The notes beneath the pieces were generated by a model. That model saw nothing but the letters and a program-made list of their open reading frames with translations. It was not told the origin of the DNA and ran no database searches. A stretch of 64,000 nt of DNA from Melioribacteraceae bacterium. GTDB lineage: Bacteria > Bacteroidota > Ignavibacteria > Ignavibacteriales > Melioribacteraceae. Both the position numbers and the translations under genes were made by a program. Within the stretch, counting starts at the first letter, position 1, and each line of letters opens with the position of its first letter. Shown here in pieces: positions 57,480 through 64,000 of this stretch. The stretch lies in the NCBI GenBank assembly GCA_021739765.1, contig JAIPBD010000019.1, forward strand, positions 1 through 64,000. Direction: 5' to 3'.

Positions 57480-58670
57480 TTAAAATTGATTTGGCAAAGT
57501 TATTTCATATAATCCCCGAAAGTCTATCCAGGTTCCGATTATAAATTTATTACCATCCATATTGATATCGGCTTCGCCATACATGTGTTCGGAAAGATCG
57601 AGTTCGTCAAATGCCATAAAATATGATTTTTTTCTGCTAAGTGAGTAAAAAGCCATTTCTCCGTCGAAATATATTCTATCATTATCACGAAGAATTCGGA
57701 ATGGTGCATTAAATGGAATCTCGGAATATTCGGCTTCCACTGAATTAGAAGAAGTATTAAAGATAATCAACTTGCTTTCAGAATTATTTACCTCTTCCAG
57801 AATTGCAATTTTATCCGGTTGATCCGGAACGATACAGACATAATCGCCTTTTTCATACAAATCAACAATTTGCTTGGTTTGCAAGTTATAAGATTTGATT
57901 CCGCTTGGTGTGTAGTTTTTATCAACTGAGACACAATAAATCGATTCGTTGTCCAGGCTCCATGTTAATTTTCCCACGGGATACGATACAAGATTTATCG
58001 GTAAATCTATCGTTGTTGAGTCGTTTTTGGCTAAATCATAGACGCAAAACAGATAATCTGTCCCGTTATCGAATAAGAGATTTTTTCCGTCAAAACTCGG
58101 TATTGAGATATGCATTTCACTAAACTTCTCCGATTCAAAATCACAAAAGAAACACTTCATTGCAAAAGAATTTTGGTCAACAAATTGAACCTGGTGTCTT
58201 CGACCATGAGTCACCGATATCATGTTTCCGTTATAAATATTCGGCTCGTAAAATACTGACCCGTCAGCCGCGATAAGTTGCGGGTCTGTAACCCAAATTA
58301 TAGTTGAGCATGAAAGTACGGTTTCGTCAGCAAGTACAACCGAACCGATAACTGTGTTATAACCAAATAGGCTGAACTTTGATTTGACGGTATCCTGAGC
58401 AGTTAATAAAGTATCGTAGTTGTTGTCGGATGTAAAATCGTATTTTATTTTTGATACTCTCAATGTTGGATCTCTCAGAACCACCTTGAACTCGAAGTTT
58501 GTGTTTGTGCTTCCAAATGAAGGATAATTAAACAGCTCAACCTTGTCACTAAAAACGAGATTCTCGTAAGTTGTATTTTCTGTTGGAGGTGTGTTCGGTG
58601 AAGATGGGTCTTCGTTACAACTTAAACAAAAGAGGATAATTATCGAAATTGCGATTTTGTATCTTTTCAT
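57480..58670 (-). CDS. Lipoprotein with propeller-like repeats, unknown
   Basis: 396 residues with a lipoprotein signal ending at FCLSC (Cys18), then a Pro/Thr-rich linker (NEDPSSPNTPPTENTTYENL). Two regions follow: an early beta-rich domain, and then four or five YVTN/TolB-like blades, for example DYLFCVYDLAKNDSTTIDLP, LTWSLDNESIYCVSVDKN and DKIAILEEVNNSESKLIIFN. It is thus probably a surface or periplasmic beta-propeller. GGAG lies seven bases before the ATG. It stands first in a two-gene unit with the SRPBCC gene. A hairpin lies in the leader. Confidence 0.7.
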   Translation of the reverse strand: MKRYKIAISIIILFCLSCNEDPSSPNTPPTENTTYENLVFSDKVELFNYPSFGSTNTNFEFKVVLRDPTLRVSKIKYDFTSDNNYDTLLTAQDTVKSKFSLFGYNTVIGSVVLADETVLSCSTIIWVTDPQLIAADGSVFYEPNIYNGNMISVTHGRRHQVQFVDQNSFAMKCFFCDFESEKFSEMHISIPSFDGKNLLFDNGTDYLFCVYDLAKNDSTTIDLPINLVSYPVGKLTWSLDNESIYCVSVDKNYTPSGIKSYNLQTKQIVDLYEKGDYVCIVPDQPDKIAILEEVNNSESKLIIFNTSSNSVEAEYSEIPFNAPFRILRDNDRIYFDGEMAFYSLSRKKSYFMAFDELDLSEHMYGEADINMDGNKFIIGTWIDFRGLYEITLPNQF

Positions 58671-58691
58671 TGAAGGCTCCAGAGCGATTGT

Positions 58692-58724
58692 TGTAATAGC
58701 TTATCTTGATACCAAGCTGTTACA
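58692..58724. promoter_or_regulatory. Hairpin in the leader of the lipoprotein gene
   Basis: TGTAATAGCTT (58692-58702) and AAGCTGTTACA (58714-58724) pair over 11 bases with one G-T, around an 11-base loop. It lies 22 bases before the ATG on the minus strand. It could be a protein operator or a leader structure; no T-run follows. Confidence 0.45.
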
Positions 58725-58802
58725 GTATTTAGATAGAAATAATTTATATTAAAAAACAATACAATCTAATCTGAAAGGCTTTCGCTTATTTTAACAATCC
58801 AG

Positions 58803-59993
58803 CTATTTTACAATCAACATCTTTTTTGTTTTAGAAAAAATGCCTGAAATCAAAGTGTAAAAATAAACACCTGAAGTTAAAGATGAACCATCAAAAATAT
58901 ATGTATAATTTCCCGGAGCTTTTGTTGTGTTAAATGCAGTTAAAGTTTCTTTTCCCAGAGCATCATAAATTGTTAATGACACTTGAGCATATCTTTCCGG
59001 ACCGCTAGTTGAAAAATTTATTTTTGGAATTGTATAGTTTATCGTTGTGGTAGGATTAAATGGATTCGGAAAGTTTTGTTCCAATATAAATTCTGTCGGG
59101 TTGTTTGGATTCTCCTTCTCATCTTTAACGGAAACGACACCAATCGATCTTATATAAACGGCGTTCGGTCTAATCAGTCCACCCGAGTTTTTGGGAATAA
59201 AATCTGAAAGGTATACGCCCTCATCACTAAACATTTTTACCGATCCCGTTGCACCGTTTCCAATCAGAATGTTTCCGTTTGGGAGAAATCCAACACCTTC
59301 AGAATTGCTCAATCCTGATAAAAAGTTCCCTTTATAATTGCCTTGTGAATCAAATCGTTTAACGGCCGTTCCATCATAATCGGAGACCAGCAAATCACCA
59401 CTTTTATCAAACCAAATATCTGTCGGCCCGACCAGATTGGAGTTAATAAAAACCCCTAAATCGCCGCCGTTTTCATCATACTTTTTTACATAATCTAACT
59501 GGTAAGAGGAAACATACATGTTTCGTTTATTATCCCAATCAATTCCTATGCTTTGAGGAACTCCGGCGGTCGTAAAATCATCGACAAACTCTCCGGTTAA
59601 TTTATAGCGTTTCACTTTGCCGGAGCCACTCCATTGAAGTACATATAGTAAGCTGTCTGGACCAATTTTCATTCTCGTCGGGGCATTGAGACCAACTGCG
59701 AAGTTACCCAGGTAATTTCCGCTTGCGATATCGTATTTTGTTATTCGCCCGGAACTAAAATTTGAAATTAAGCAGATTCCCTGATCTTCCAAGAAAAGAA
59801 TGTCCTGAGGCCACGCCAAGTTCTGATTGATAAATGTTTCCGGATTTTCTCCGTTTTCGTCGAACTTCAAAATTTTCCAAGGTGGACTTGTAAAGTTTCC
59901 CGCATCGCTCACATAAACTTCAACTTTTTGAGCACATATATAAATATTGGAAAACATCATTATGTACATTACAAGGCGAGCGGGAATCCCCAT
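58803..59993 (-). CDS. NHL-like six-bladed propeller protein with T9SS sorting domain
   Basis: 396 residues. The N-terminus (MGIPARLVMYIMMFSNIYICAQ) is a signal peptide. Repeats of the NHL/SMP-30 kind follow at ~25-290 (PTRMKIGPDSLLYVLQWSGSG, PQSIGIDWDNKRNMYVSSYQ, PTDIWFDKSGDLLVSDYDG). These predict a closed propeller that could bind a glycan or peptide. The C-terminus is a T9SS type A domain (QNFPNPFNPTTTINYTIP, then FYTLISGIFSKTKKMLIVK). AGGAAGC precedes the ATG. It resembles other T9SS-exported propellers but has no catalytic motif. Confidence 0.85.
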   Translation of the reverse strand: MGIPARLVMYIMMFSNIYICAQKVEVYVSDAGNFTSPPWKILKFDENGENPETFINQNLAWPQDILFLEDQGICLISNFSSGRITKYDIASGNYLGNFAVGLNAPTRMKIGPDSLLYVLQWSGSGKVKRYKLTGEFVDDFTTAGVPQSIGIDWDNKRNMYVSSYQLDYVKKYDENGGDLGVFINSNLVGPTDIWFDKSGDLLVSDYDGTAVKRFDSQGNYKGNFLSGLSNSEGVGFLPNGNILIGNGATGSVKMFSDEGVYLSDFIPKNSGGLIRPNAVYIRSIGVVSVKDEKENPNNPTEFILEQNFPNPFNPTTTINYTIPKINFSTSGPERYAQVSLTIYDALGKETLTAFNTTKAPGNYTYIFDGSSLTSGVYFYTLISGIFSKTKKMLIVK

Positions 59994-60132
59994 TTTTGCT
60001 TCCTAAGATTTCGTCGGATTGAATATAACAATATGTCATGTTTTTGGGAAAATCAATCCCAATAATTAACTCTAAAGAGCGAGAAGATTTTGTTGGATTA
60101 AAATAATAACGCAGATTTGTGATCGAGCGTGA

Positions 60133-60333
60133 TTAAGCGCCAAGCATTTTTTGAATTACTAAAGTCGTTAAAGCCGCGATTCCATAAAAACAAAATCCGG
60201 CAAATGTAAAGCGCCAAAGCGTTTTGATAAATGGGTCTGACCGGTTTTCGTTTAGTCGGGGGGAATAGACAAAATAAAATGGAAGCAGAAATGCGGACAT
60301 AAGCAAAAAGCTGTCGAAATATTTTCTTTTCAT
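60133..60333 (-). CDS. Small membrane protein, 66 aa, unknown
   Basis: 66 residues: a basic start (MKRKYFDSF), a first hydrophobic segment (LLMSAFLLPFYFVYS, ~9-24), a polar loop containing NENRSDPFIKTLWRF, and a second segment (TFAGFCFYGIAALTTLVIQ, ~43-62). GGGGAG lies upstream of the ATG. The arrangement fits a genuine two-helix inner-membrane protein. The family is not recognised. It is probably a separate unit downstream of marR. Confidence 0.6.
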   Translation of the reverse strand: MKRKYFDSFLLMSAFLLPFYFVYSPRLNENRSDPFIKTLWRFTFAGFCFYGIAALTTLVIQKMLGA

Positions 60334-60374
60334 CGGTGGCGCTCCCCTTTTAATCGGAAATAAACTTGGTTTTA

Positions 60375-60391
60375 TTCGTTTCTAAAACGAA
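60375..60391. promoter_or_regulatory. Short perfect inverted repeat, possible operator
   Basis: TTCGTTT-CTA-AAACGAA, 7-base arms with a 3-base centre, lies 42 bases before the start of the small membrane protein and 65 bases past the marR stop. It may be a regulator site or a weak hairpin; nothing identifies the binding protein. Confidence 0.35.
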
Positions 60392-60455
60392 GTATAGTTT
60401 TGACGTTTCTTTGCCGGATTAGTTTGTCCGCTTTTATAATATCTATTCAAAACCC

Positions 60456-60878
60456 TTAAAATAATTTTACTGAAAGATCGGTAATCGCCTCTAATTGTTT
60501 CGGACTTAATTTTTCCAACAAGTATTTTGCGGTTTCGTTAAATGTAATCGTTGATTCATCGAAGAGCTTCTCACCAGGCTTTGAGAGCTTAACCAAACTC
60601 ACCCTGGCATCTCTTGGATTCGCTTCCTTTTCAACAAGTTTTATTTTTTCCATCGGTGCGATTAGCCTGGTTACACCAGAAGCGCTTAATCCTACCGATT
60701 CAGCTAAATCAATTCGACGCATAGTTTTTTGAGGAGCACCGTTTAGACGATGCATTATTAAATATTCGGTAAAGCTTATTCCATGCACATTTAGCTGCCG
60801 ATCAATTTTTTTTATTAGCATTGTATTAAGCATGGAATTCAAGATTATAAATTCGGATTCTTTGGAATGTGTTTTCAT
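60456..60878 (-). CDS. MarR-family transcriptional regulator
   Basis: About 140 residues from ATG 60878, chosen because GAGG lies five bases before it; TTG 60905 would add nine residues without a ribosome site. The winged helix-turn-helix shows ISFTEYLIMHRLNGAP, RIDLAESVGLSASGVTRLIAPMEKIKLVEKEANPRDARVSLVKLS, which is the classical MarR recognition helix and wing (DxRxxxVxLT). It is a dimeric repressor whose ligand is unknown. It lies 263 bases downstream of nhaA on the same strand; it may regulate itself or the neighbours. Confidence 0.92.
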   Translation of the reverse strand: MKTHSKESEFIILNSMLNTMLIKKIDRQLNVHGISFTEYLIMHRLNGAPQKTMRRIDLAESVGLSASGVTRLIAPMEKIKLVEKEANPRDARVSLVKLSKPGEKLFDESTITFNETAKYLLEKLSPKQLEAITDLSVKLF

Positions 60879-61080
60879 ATCAGCCTCGATTATTTGATAA
60901 CTCAAATATATATCAAGGAAAGCTCAAATACAAACGGGTTTTGCCTTTAGTGTAACAGACCGGTCAACTTCTGTCGGAAAAATTTATTTAATTCGTGCGT
61001 CGATATAGAAGGATTAAGATAAGGGCTGCGAGGAAAATATTCTGCACTGAAGTTCTGTCCTTTATTATTCTGCATATAAA

Positions 61081-61118
61081 AGCTCTTCATCCCAGAAATT
61101 GACCGGGGATGAAAAGCT
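61081..61118 (-). terminator. Probable terminator after nhaA
   Basis: AGCTCTTCATCCC / GGGATGAAAAGCT form a 13-base stem with one mismatch around a 12-base loop, 23 bases past the nhaA stop. On the minus strand it is followed by only four T residues, so termination may be partial. Confidence 0.55.
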
Positions 61119-61140
61119 CGGTAAGAGTTGAGAGCGGTTA

Positions 61141-62304
61141 TTATGCTTTTTTAAATTGTGTTTTCAACAACAAATAACCACCTACTGCAGAAAGCAAAGA
61201 TCCGCTGATTATTCCCAGTCGAACAGAAGTCGCATAATCTGGCCCCCCATGCTCAAATGCGAGCGAACCGATAAACAGCGACATCGTGAATCCGATACCG
61301 CAGAGCATTGCCACACCATAAATTTTCGTCCAGTTCAAATCAGATGGCATTTTTCCGATGCCGAGTTTTACGGCAATCCAAGCAAATCCAAAAACACCGA
61401 CTTGTTTACCTGCAAATAACCCGAGTAAAATACCCAACGCGACCGGTTCGGAAAACGACTCAAAGGATAATCCGGATAACGAAACACCCGAATTGGCGAA
61501 TGCAAATATCGGAAGAATCACATAAGCCACCGCCGGATGCAAATCGTGTTCAAGTTCTTTAACGGGTGATGTACCGTCTTTTCTTTTATATGGAATTAAG
61601 AATGCGAGGATCACTCCGGCAAGTGTCGCGTGTACGCCCGATTTTAAAACCGCAATCCAAAAAACAACACCAAGCAATATATAAGCGGAAATATTTTCTA
61701 CTCCCCTTTTATTCAAAATATATAGAAGAGCGATAATGAAGGCGGCGACCGCCAAAGCCGTTGTCGATAAATCGCCTGAGTAGAAAAAAGCGATAATTAT
61801 TATAGCTCCAAGATCATCTATAATTGCGAGGGTGAGCAAAAAGATCTTTAAAGATGTAGGAACAGATCTCCCTAAAACAGCAAGAACTCCAAGTGCGAAA
61901 GCAATATCGGTTGCGGCCGGAATTGCCCAACCCTGCATTGAAATGGCGTTGCCCCAGTTAATGTAAGCATAAACAAGAGCAGGAACTAACATTCCGCCAA
62001 CGGCTCCAATCATGGGTAAAGCTACTTTTTTCGGATCTGAAAGCTCACCGTCAACCAATTCACGTTTGAGCTCCAATCCAACAAGAAAGAAAAATATGGC
62101 CATTAAGCCATCATTTATCCATAAAAGCAATGGTTTTGAAATGCCCGCTTCGCCAATTTGAACTGTAAACAAGGTGTTTAACAATGAGTCATAATCGCCT
62201 TCGAAAGGCGAATTTTTCATTGTAAGCGCGAATATCGCTCCAATAAGTAGAAGAATGCTGCTCGAGGTTTCGAGTTTTAGAAAATTTTTAATAGAATCCA
62301 TCAT
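61141..62304 (-). CDS. nhaA: Na+/H+ antiporter NhaA
   Basis: About 387 residues from ATG 62304; AAGGGTG lies just upstream, and a GTG three codons earlier is less likely. Twelve membrane segments are expected. Diagnostic blocks are DGLMAIFFFLVGLELKREL, ATDIAFALGVLAVLGRSVP with the conserved Asp, and LTLAIIDDLGAIIIIAFFY with the paired Asp residues that bind Na+ and H+. The protein extrudes Na+ in exchange for protons in the inner membrane and supports pH and salt homeostasis. It could supply the Na+ gradient used by the symporter at 4700-6490, but that is inference. Confidence 0.97.
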   Translation of the reverse strand: MMDSIKNFLKLETSSSILLLIGAIFALTMKNSPFEGDYDSLLNTLFTVQIGEAGISKPLLLWINDGLMAIFFFLVGLELKRELVDGELSDPKKVALPMIGAVGGMLVPALVYAYINWGNAISMQGWAIPAATDIAFALGVLAVLGRSVPTSLKIFLLTLAIIDDLGAIIIIAFFYSGDLSTTALAVAAFIIALLYILNKRGVENISAYILLGVVFWIAVLKSGVHATLAGVILAFLIPYKRKDGTSPVKELEHDLHPAVAYVILPIFAFANSGVSLSGLSFESFSEPVALGILLGLFAGKQVGVFGFAWIAVKLGIGKMPSDLNWTKIYGVAMLCGIGFTMSLFIGSLAFEHGGPDYATSVRLGIISGSLLSAVGGYLLLKTQFKKA

Positions 62305-62510
62305 TTGTATCACCCTTTCACAAGGTTACTGTTTTTAGTTAGTCAAAAAAGTAGAAATAAAAATTTGTAGTAATACTAACGACAAAAGAGCTATTAAAAG
62401 TTCAGCAAATCAACAAAAATCAAAAGATAACAGAACTTTTTATAAATATAAAACCGCTTTTAACGATCCCTCGCAATTAATGATGACGCAGGTTTTGCCT
62501 GTAGAAAGTT

Positions 62511-62813
62511 TTAATTCGTTGGCGGGACAAATTGTTTTGAAATAACCGCTGTTCCGTTTTCGGTTGCGGCAAATCTAATTTCCTTCACAGATTCGTAAGC
62601 CGGATCATTATACCAACCAAGAGCTGCCTCTTCAGATTCAAATTTTAGAACTACTTGTACTGCTCGTGGATTTCCTTCGATAGACTTGGATTCCGGAGTT
62701 GCTACGAGTATTTCCGCTTTGTGCTTTTGGAGCAAGGGCATTACTTGTTGAATGTATGTTTGATATTTATCCGGATCAACCACATCGTATGTTGTAATAT
62801 AATATACCGACAT
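62511..62813 (-). CDS. DUF1330 protein
   Basis: 100 residues forming a ferredoxin-like alpha/beta dimer fold in this family. Marks: VYYITTYDVVDPDKYQTYIQQVMPLLQKHKAEILVATPE, then VQVVLKFESEEAALGWYNDPAYESVKEIR, which matches the conserved F-x-S-x-x-x-A-x-x-W-Y-x-S/D-x-x-Y. The function is unknown; relatives act as stress- or dye-decolorising-like small enzymes only by resemblance. AGAGGT precedes the ATG. Confidence 0.93.
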   Translation of the reverse strand: MSVYYITTYDVVDPDKYQTYIQQVMPLLQKHKAEILVATPESKSIEGNPRAVQVVLKFESEEAALGWYNDPAYESVKEIRFAATENGTAVISKQFVPPTN

Positions 62814-62874
62814 TTTTACCTCTTTCGTTTAGTGATTTACCAAGTTAGACAAAATGGGAGCAAATGTCTTAGAT

Positions 62875-63294
62875 TCATTTAAGAAAAGAGACTAGAGGCA
62901 GAGTATAACTTAACGCGAGAATAAAAAAGAGTAGAATAAAAACAAATTCGTATCCGATCGTTTTTTCCTTTCGCTCGAACCGGAAATAATAGAATTGCCA
63001 GATTAATCTCCAAATCCAGAAAAGAGAAAGGGAGAGAACAAATCCAAACGAAAGCCCACGACCTTTTGCCAGCTCTTCAGCGTAAAAAATTGTAAGGCTT
63101 CCGGTTAGAAAGCAGAACAATAACAATGCGATATGAATTGTATAAATAATCTTATTGTTAATAAGCGAGATTCTTTTAAAGTCTCTTCCCCAGCGAAATA
63201 ACTTGTAAAATTGAGTGTGTAGAACTCCAACTAAAATGGTTGTCACTCCGGCGATATATATGGAAGTTAACTCAATCAACAGAGTGGCCGACAA
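62875..63294 (-). CDS. Integral membrane protein, 139 aa, unknown
   Basis: Four membrane segments are visible (~8-27 LTSIYIAGVTTILVGVLHTQ, ~46-70 IIYTIHIALLLFCFLTGSLTIFYA, ~79-100 and ~113-137). The conserved-looking HTQFYKLFRWG between the first two segments is notable. The frame starts with TTG at 63294, inside the 3' end of the PHP gene, or with a second TTG at 63279 that overlaps that gene's stop. Neither has a clear ribosome site, so the exact start is uncertain. The overlap suggests translational coupling with the upstream phosphoesterase. Confidence 0.7.
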   Translation of the reverse strand: MSATLLIELTSIYIAGVTTILVGVLHTQFYKLFRWGRDFKRISLINNKIIYTIHIALLLFCFLTGSLTIFYAEELAKGRGLSFGFVLSLSLFWIWRLIWQFYYFRFERKEKTIGYEFVFILLFFILALSYTLPLVSFLK

Positions 63295-64000
63295 TTATTT
63301 TTAGCTGAGGATTTGTTTTTGGTGCGGAATACGCGTTTATCACATCGAAAGTCAATCTAAAGGATTCTATTTTTTTTAATGTTTTAACTTCGAGTTTTAC
63401 AGTTGAAAAGGCTTTTAGTTCAACAAGATCGGCGTGCGAGTGAAGGCTGAATTCTGATTTATTTTTGAGAATAAAATCAGCGCTCGAATTGTTTGTAAGA
63501 ACAACTTCCCAAATCATCGATTTTCCTTGATATCCCTTCGAGGAGTCCGTTGCCGCTACATCGATCGATGAATTTATTAAGGGAGCCAAAAACTCCTCGT
63601 TTCCAATAAGAATATTATTAAACCAAACAACTGTTCTTCCGGCAAACAAGGCTTCTTTCAAAGAAGATTCTGTTTTTTCCTTTGCGAAAACAAGTGTAAT
63701 GGGACGATGTCCGCCCTCCGGAACATTATATTCCCAATCAATTAATCCGTGAATATCTGATGTACCGATTACCGTTAAGTTGTTATCAAGCGCAATTTGA
63801 AATGCTTCTTCAGAATATGTGAATTCATTAACGACTTCAATTCCGTTTAGCAATTCTTCGGCGATTAATTCTTTGTGCATTTCTGTCAGCGATGCAATTC
63901 CATCTTTTTTCTGTGAAGTCCAATTGGGATGATTCCAAAAAGTGAAGGCGCCTTGTTTCTTTGCTTCCCGGAAAACAGTAAAAACATCTTCCTGAAGCAA
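63272..64000 (-). CDS. PHP-domain phosphoesterase, 5' end outside window
   Basis: 242 residues are visible; the frame is open at the right edge, so the N-terminal part is missing. Visible PHP features are GAFTFWNHPNW with its histidine, GIEVVNEFTYSEEAF, and VIGTSDIHGLIDWEY with the Asp and His metal ligands. A C-terminal beta-rich domain begins near VVWFNNILIGNEEFL and resembles Sb-PDE-type phosphodiesterases. The enzyme hydrolyses a phosphoester using a di- or trinuclear metal site. Its signal sequence, if present, is outside the window. The downstream membrane gene overlaps its stop. Confidence 0.8.
   Translation of the reverse strand: MLQEDVFTVFREAKKQGAFTFWNHPNWTSQKKDGIASLTEMHKELIAEELLNGIEVVNEFTYSEEAFQIALDNNLTVIGTSDIHGLIDWEYNVPEGGHRPITLVFAKEKTESSLKEALFAGRTVVWFNNILIGNEEFLAPLINSSIDVAATDSSKGYQGKSMIWEVVLTNNSSADFILKNKSEFSLHSHADLVELKAFSTVKLEVKTLKKIESFRLTFDVINAYSAPKTNPQLKIIVGHSVD

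Overview
The window is an AT-rich bacterial chromosome segment that most resembles the Ignavibacteriota/Bacteroidota (FCB) lineage. The evidence is four large secreted proteins ending in type IX secretion (T9SS) sorting domains of the QNFPNPFNP kind, a TonB-dependent receptor and a DUF5686 protein with carboxypeptidase-regulatory domains, a SusA-like GH13 enzyme, and promoters of the Bacteroidota form TTTG-N19-TAnnTTTG. It carries the replication-initiation neighbourhood (dnaA, dnaN, recF, a DciA-like gene, gyrB, gyrA). I see no rRNA, tRNA, CRISPR array or intact insertion sequence. No species is claimed.

Layout. 1-900: 3' part of a propeller-like protein and a tiny secreted ORF. 1144-6490: a sugar-handling cluster (Tat-exported GH109-type oxidoreductase/glycosidase, sugar nucleotidyltransferase, GHMP sugar kinase and a divergent sodium:solute symporter). 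6952-16792: two giant T9SS proteins, one with four tandem carbohydrate-binding-like repeats plus LamG, the other with delta-60 repeats, FN3-like domains and cohesin-dockerin-cohesin. 16932-18435: a decaying stretch (a gene interrupted by in-frame TGA, a DUF1223 remnant, small ORFs). 18587-23675: a SpoIIE-type phosphatase and the cytochrome c maturation genes ccmC-ccmD-ccmE-ccmF with a Cys-type CcmE. 23841-29386: mixed genes including GDP-fucose synthesis (fcl, gmd). 29499-34550: methyltransferase, DUF5686 protein, GH13. 34705-35792: copper-delivery pair (SCO, PCuAC). 36089-37959: AbiE toxin-antitoxin pair with its own promoter and operator. 38173-39144: asparaginase. 39571-55654: replication block, in which dnaA is separated from dnaN by a TonB receptor and a CotH-kinase T9SS protein on the other strand. 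55866-64000: MsrAB and a run of minus-strand genes (SRPBCC, propeller proteins, MarR, NhaA, DUF1330, PHP phosphoesterase).

How the parts fit. The region upstream of dnaN holds four close DnaA-box matches and an AT-rich tract, and the region upstream of dnaA holds more, so the origin may be bipartite. The GH109/kinase/nucleotidyltransferase/symporter set reads as a pathway that releases, imports and activates an amino sugar; its substrate is inferred only. The ccm genes and the SCO/PCuAC pair both serve respiratory cytochromes. The T9SS proteins, TonB receptor, DUF5686 protein and GH13 enzyme point to polysaccharide- or surface-oriented heterotrophy.

The best candidates for something new are the cohesin-dockerin-cohesin T9SS protein, the amino-sugar cluster, the AbiE locus with a promoter overlapping the only canonical start codon, and the split dnaA/dnaN origin region.
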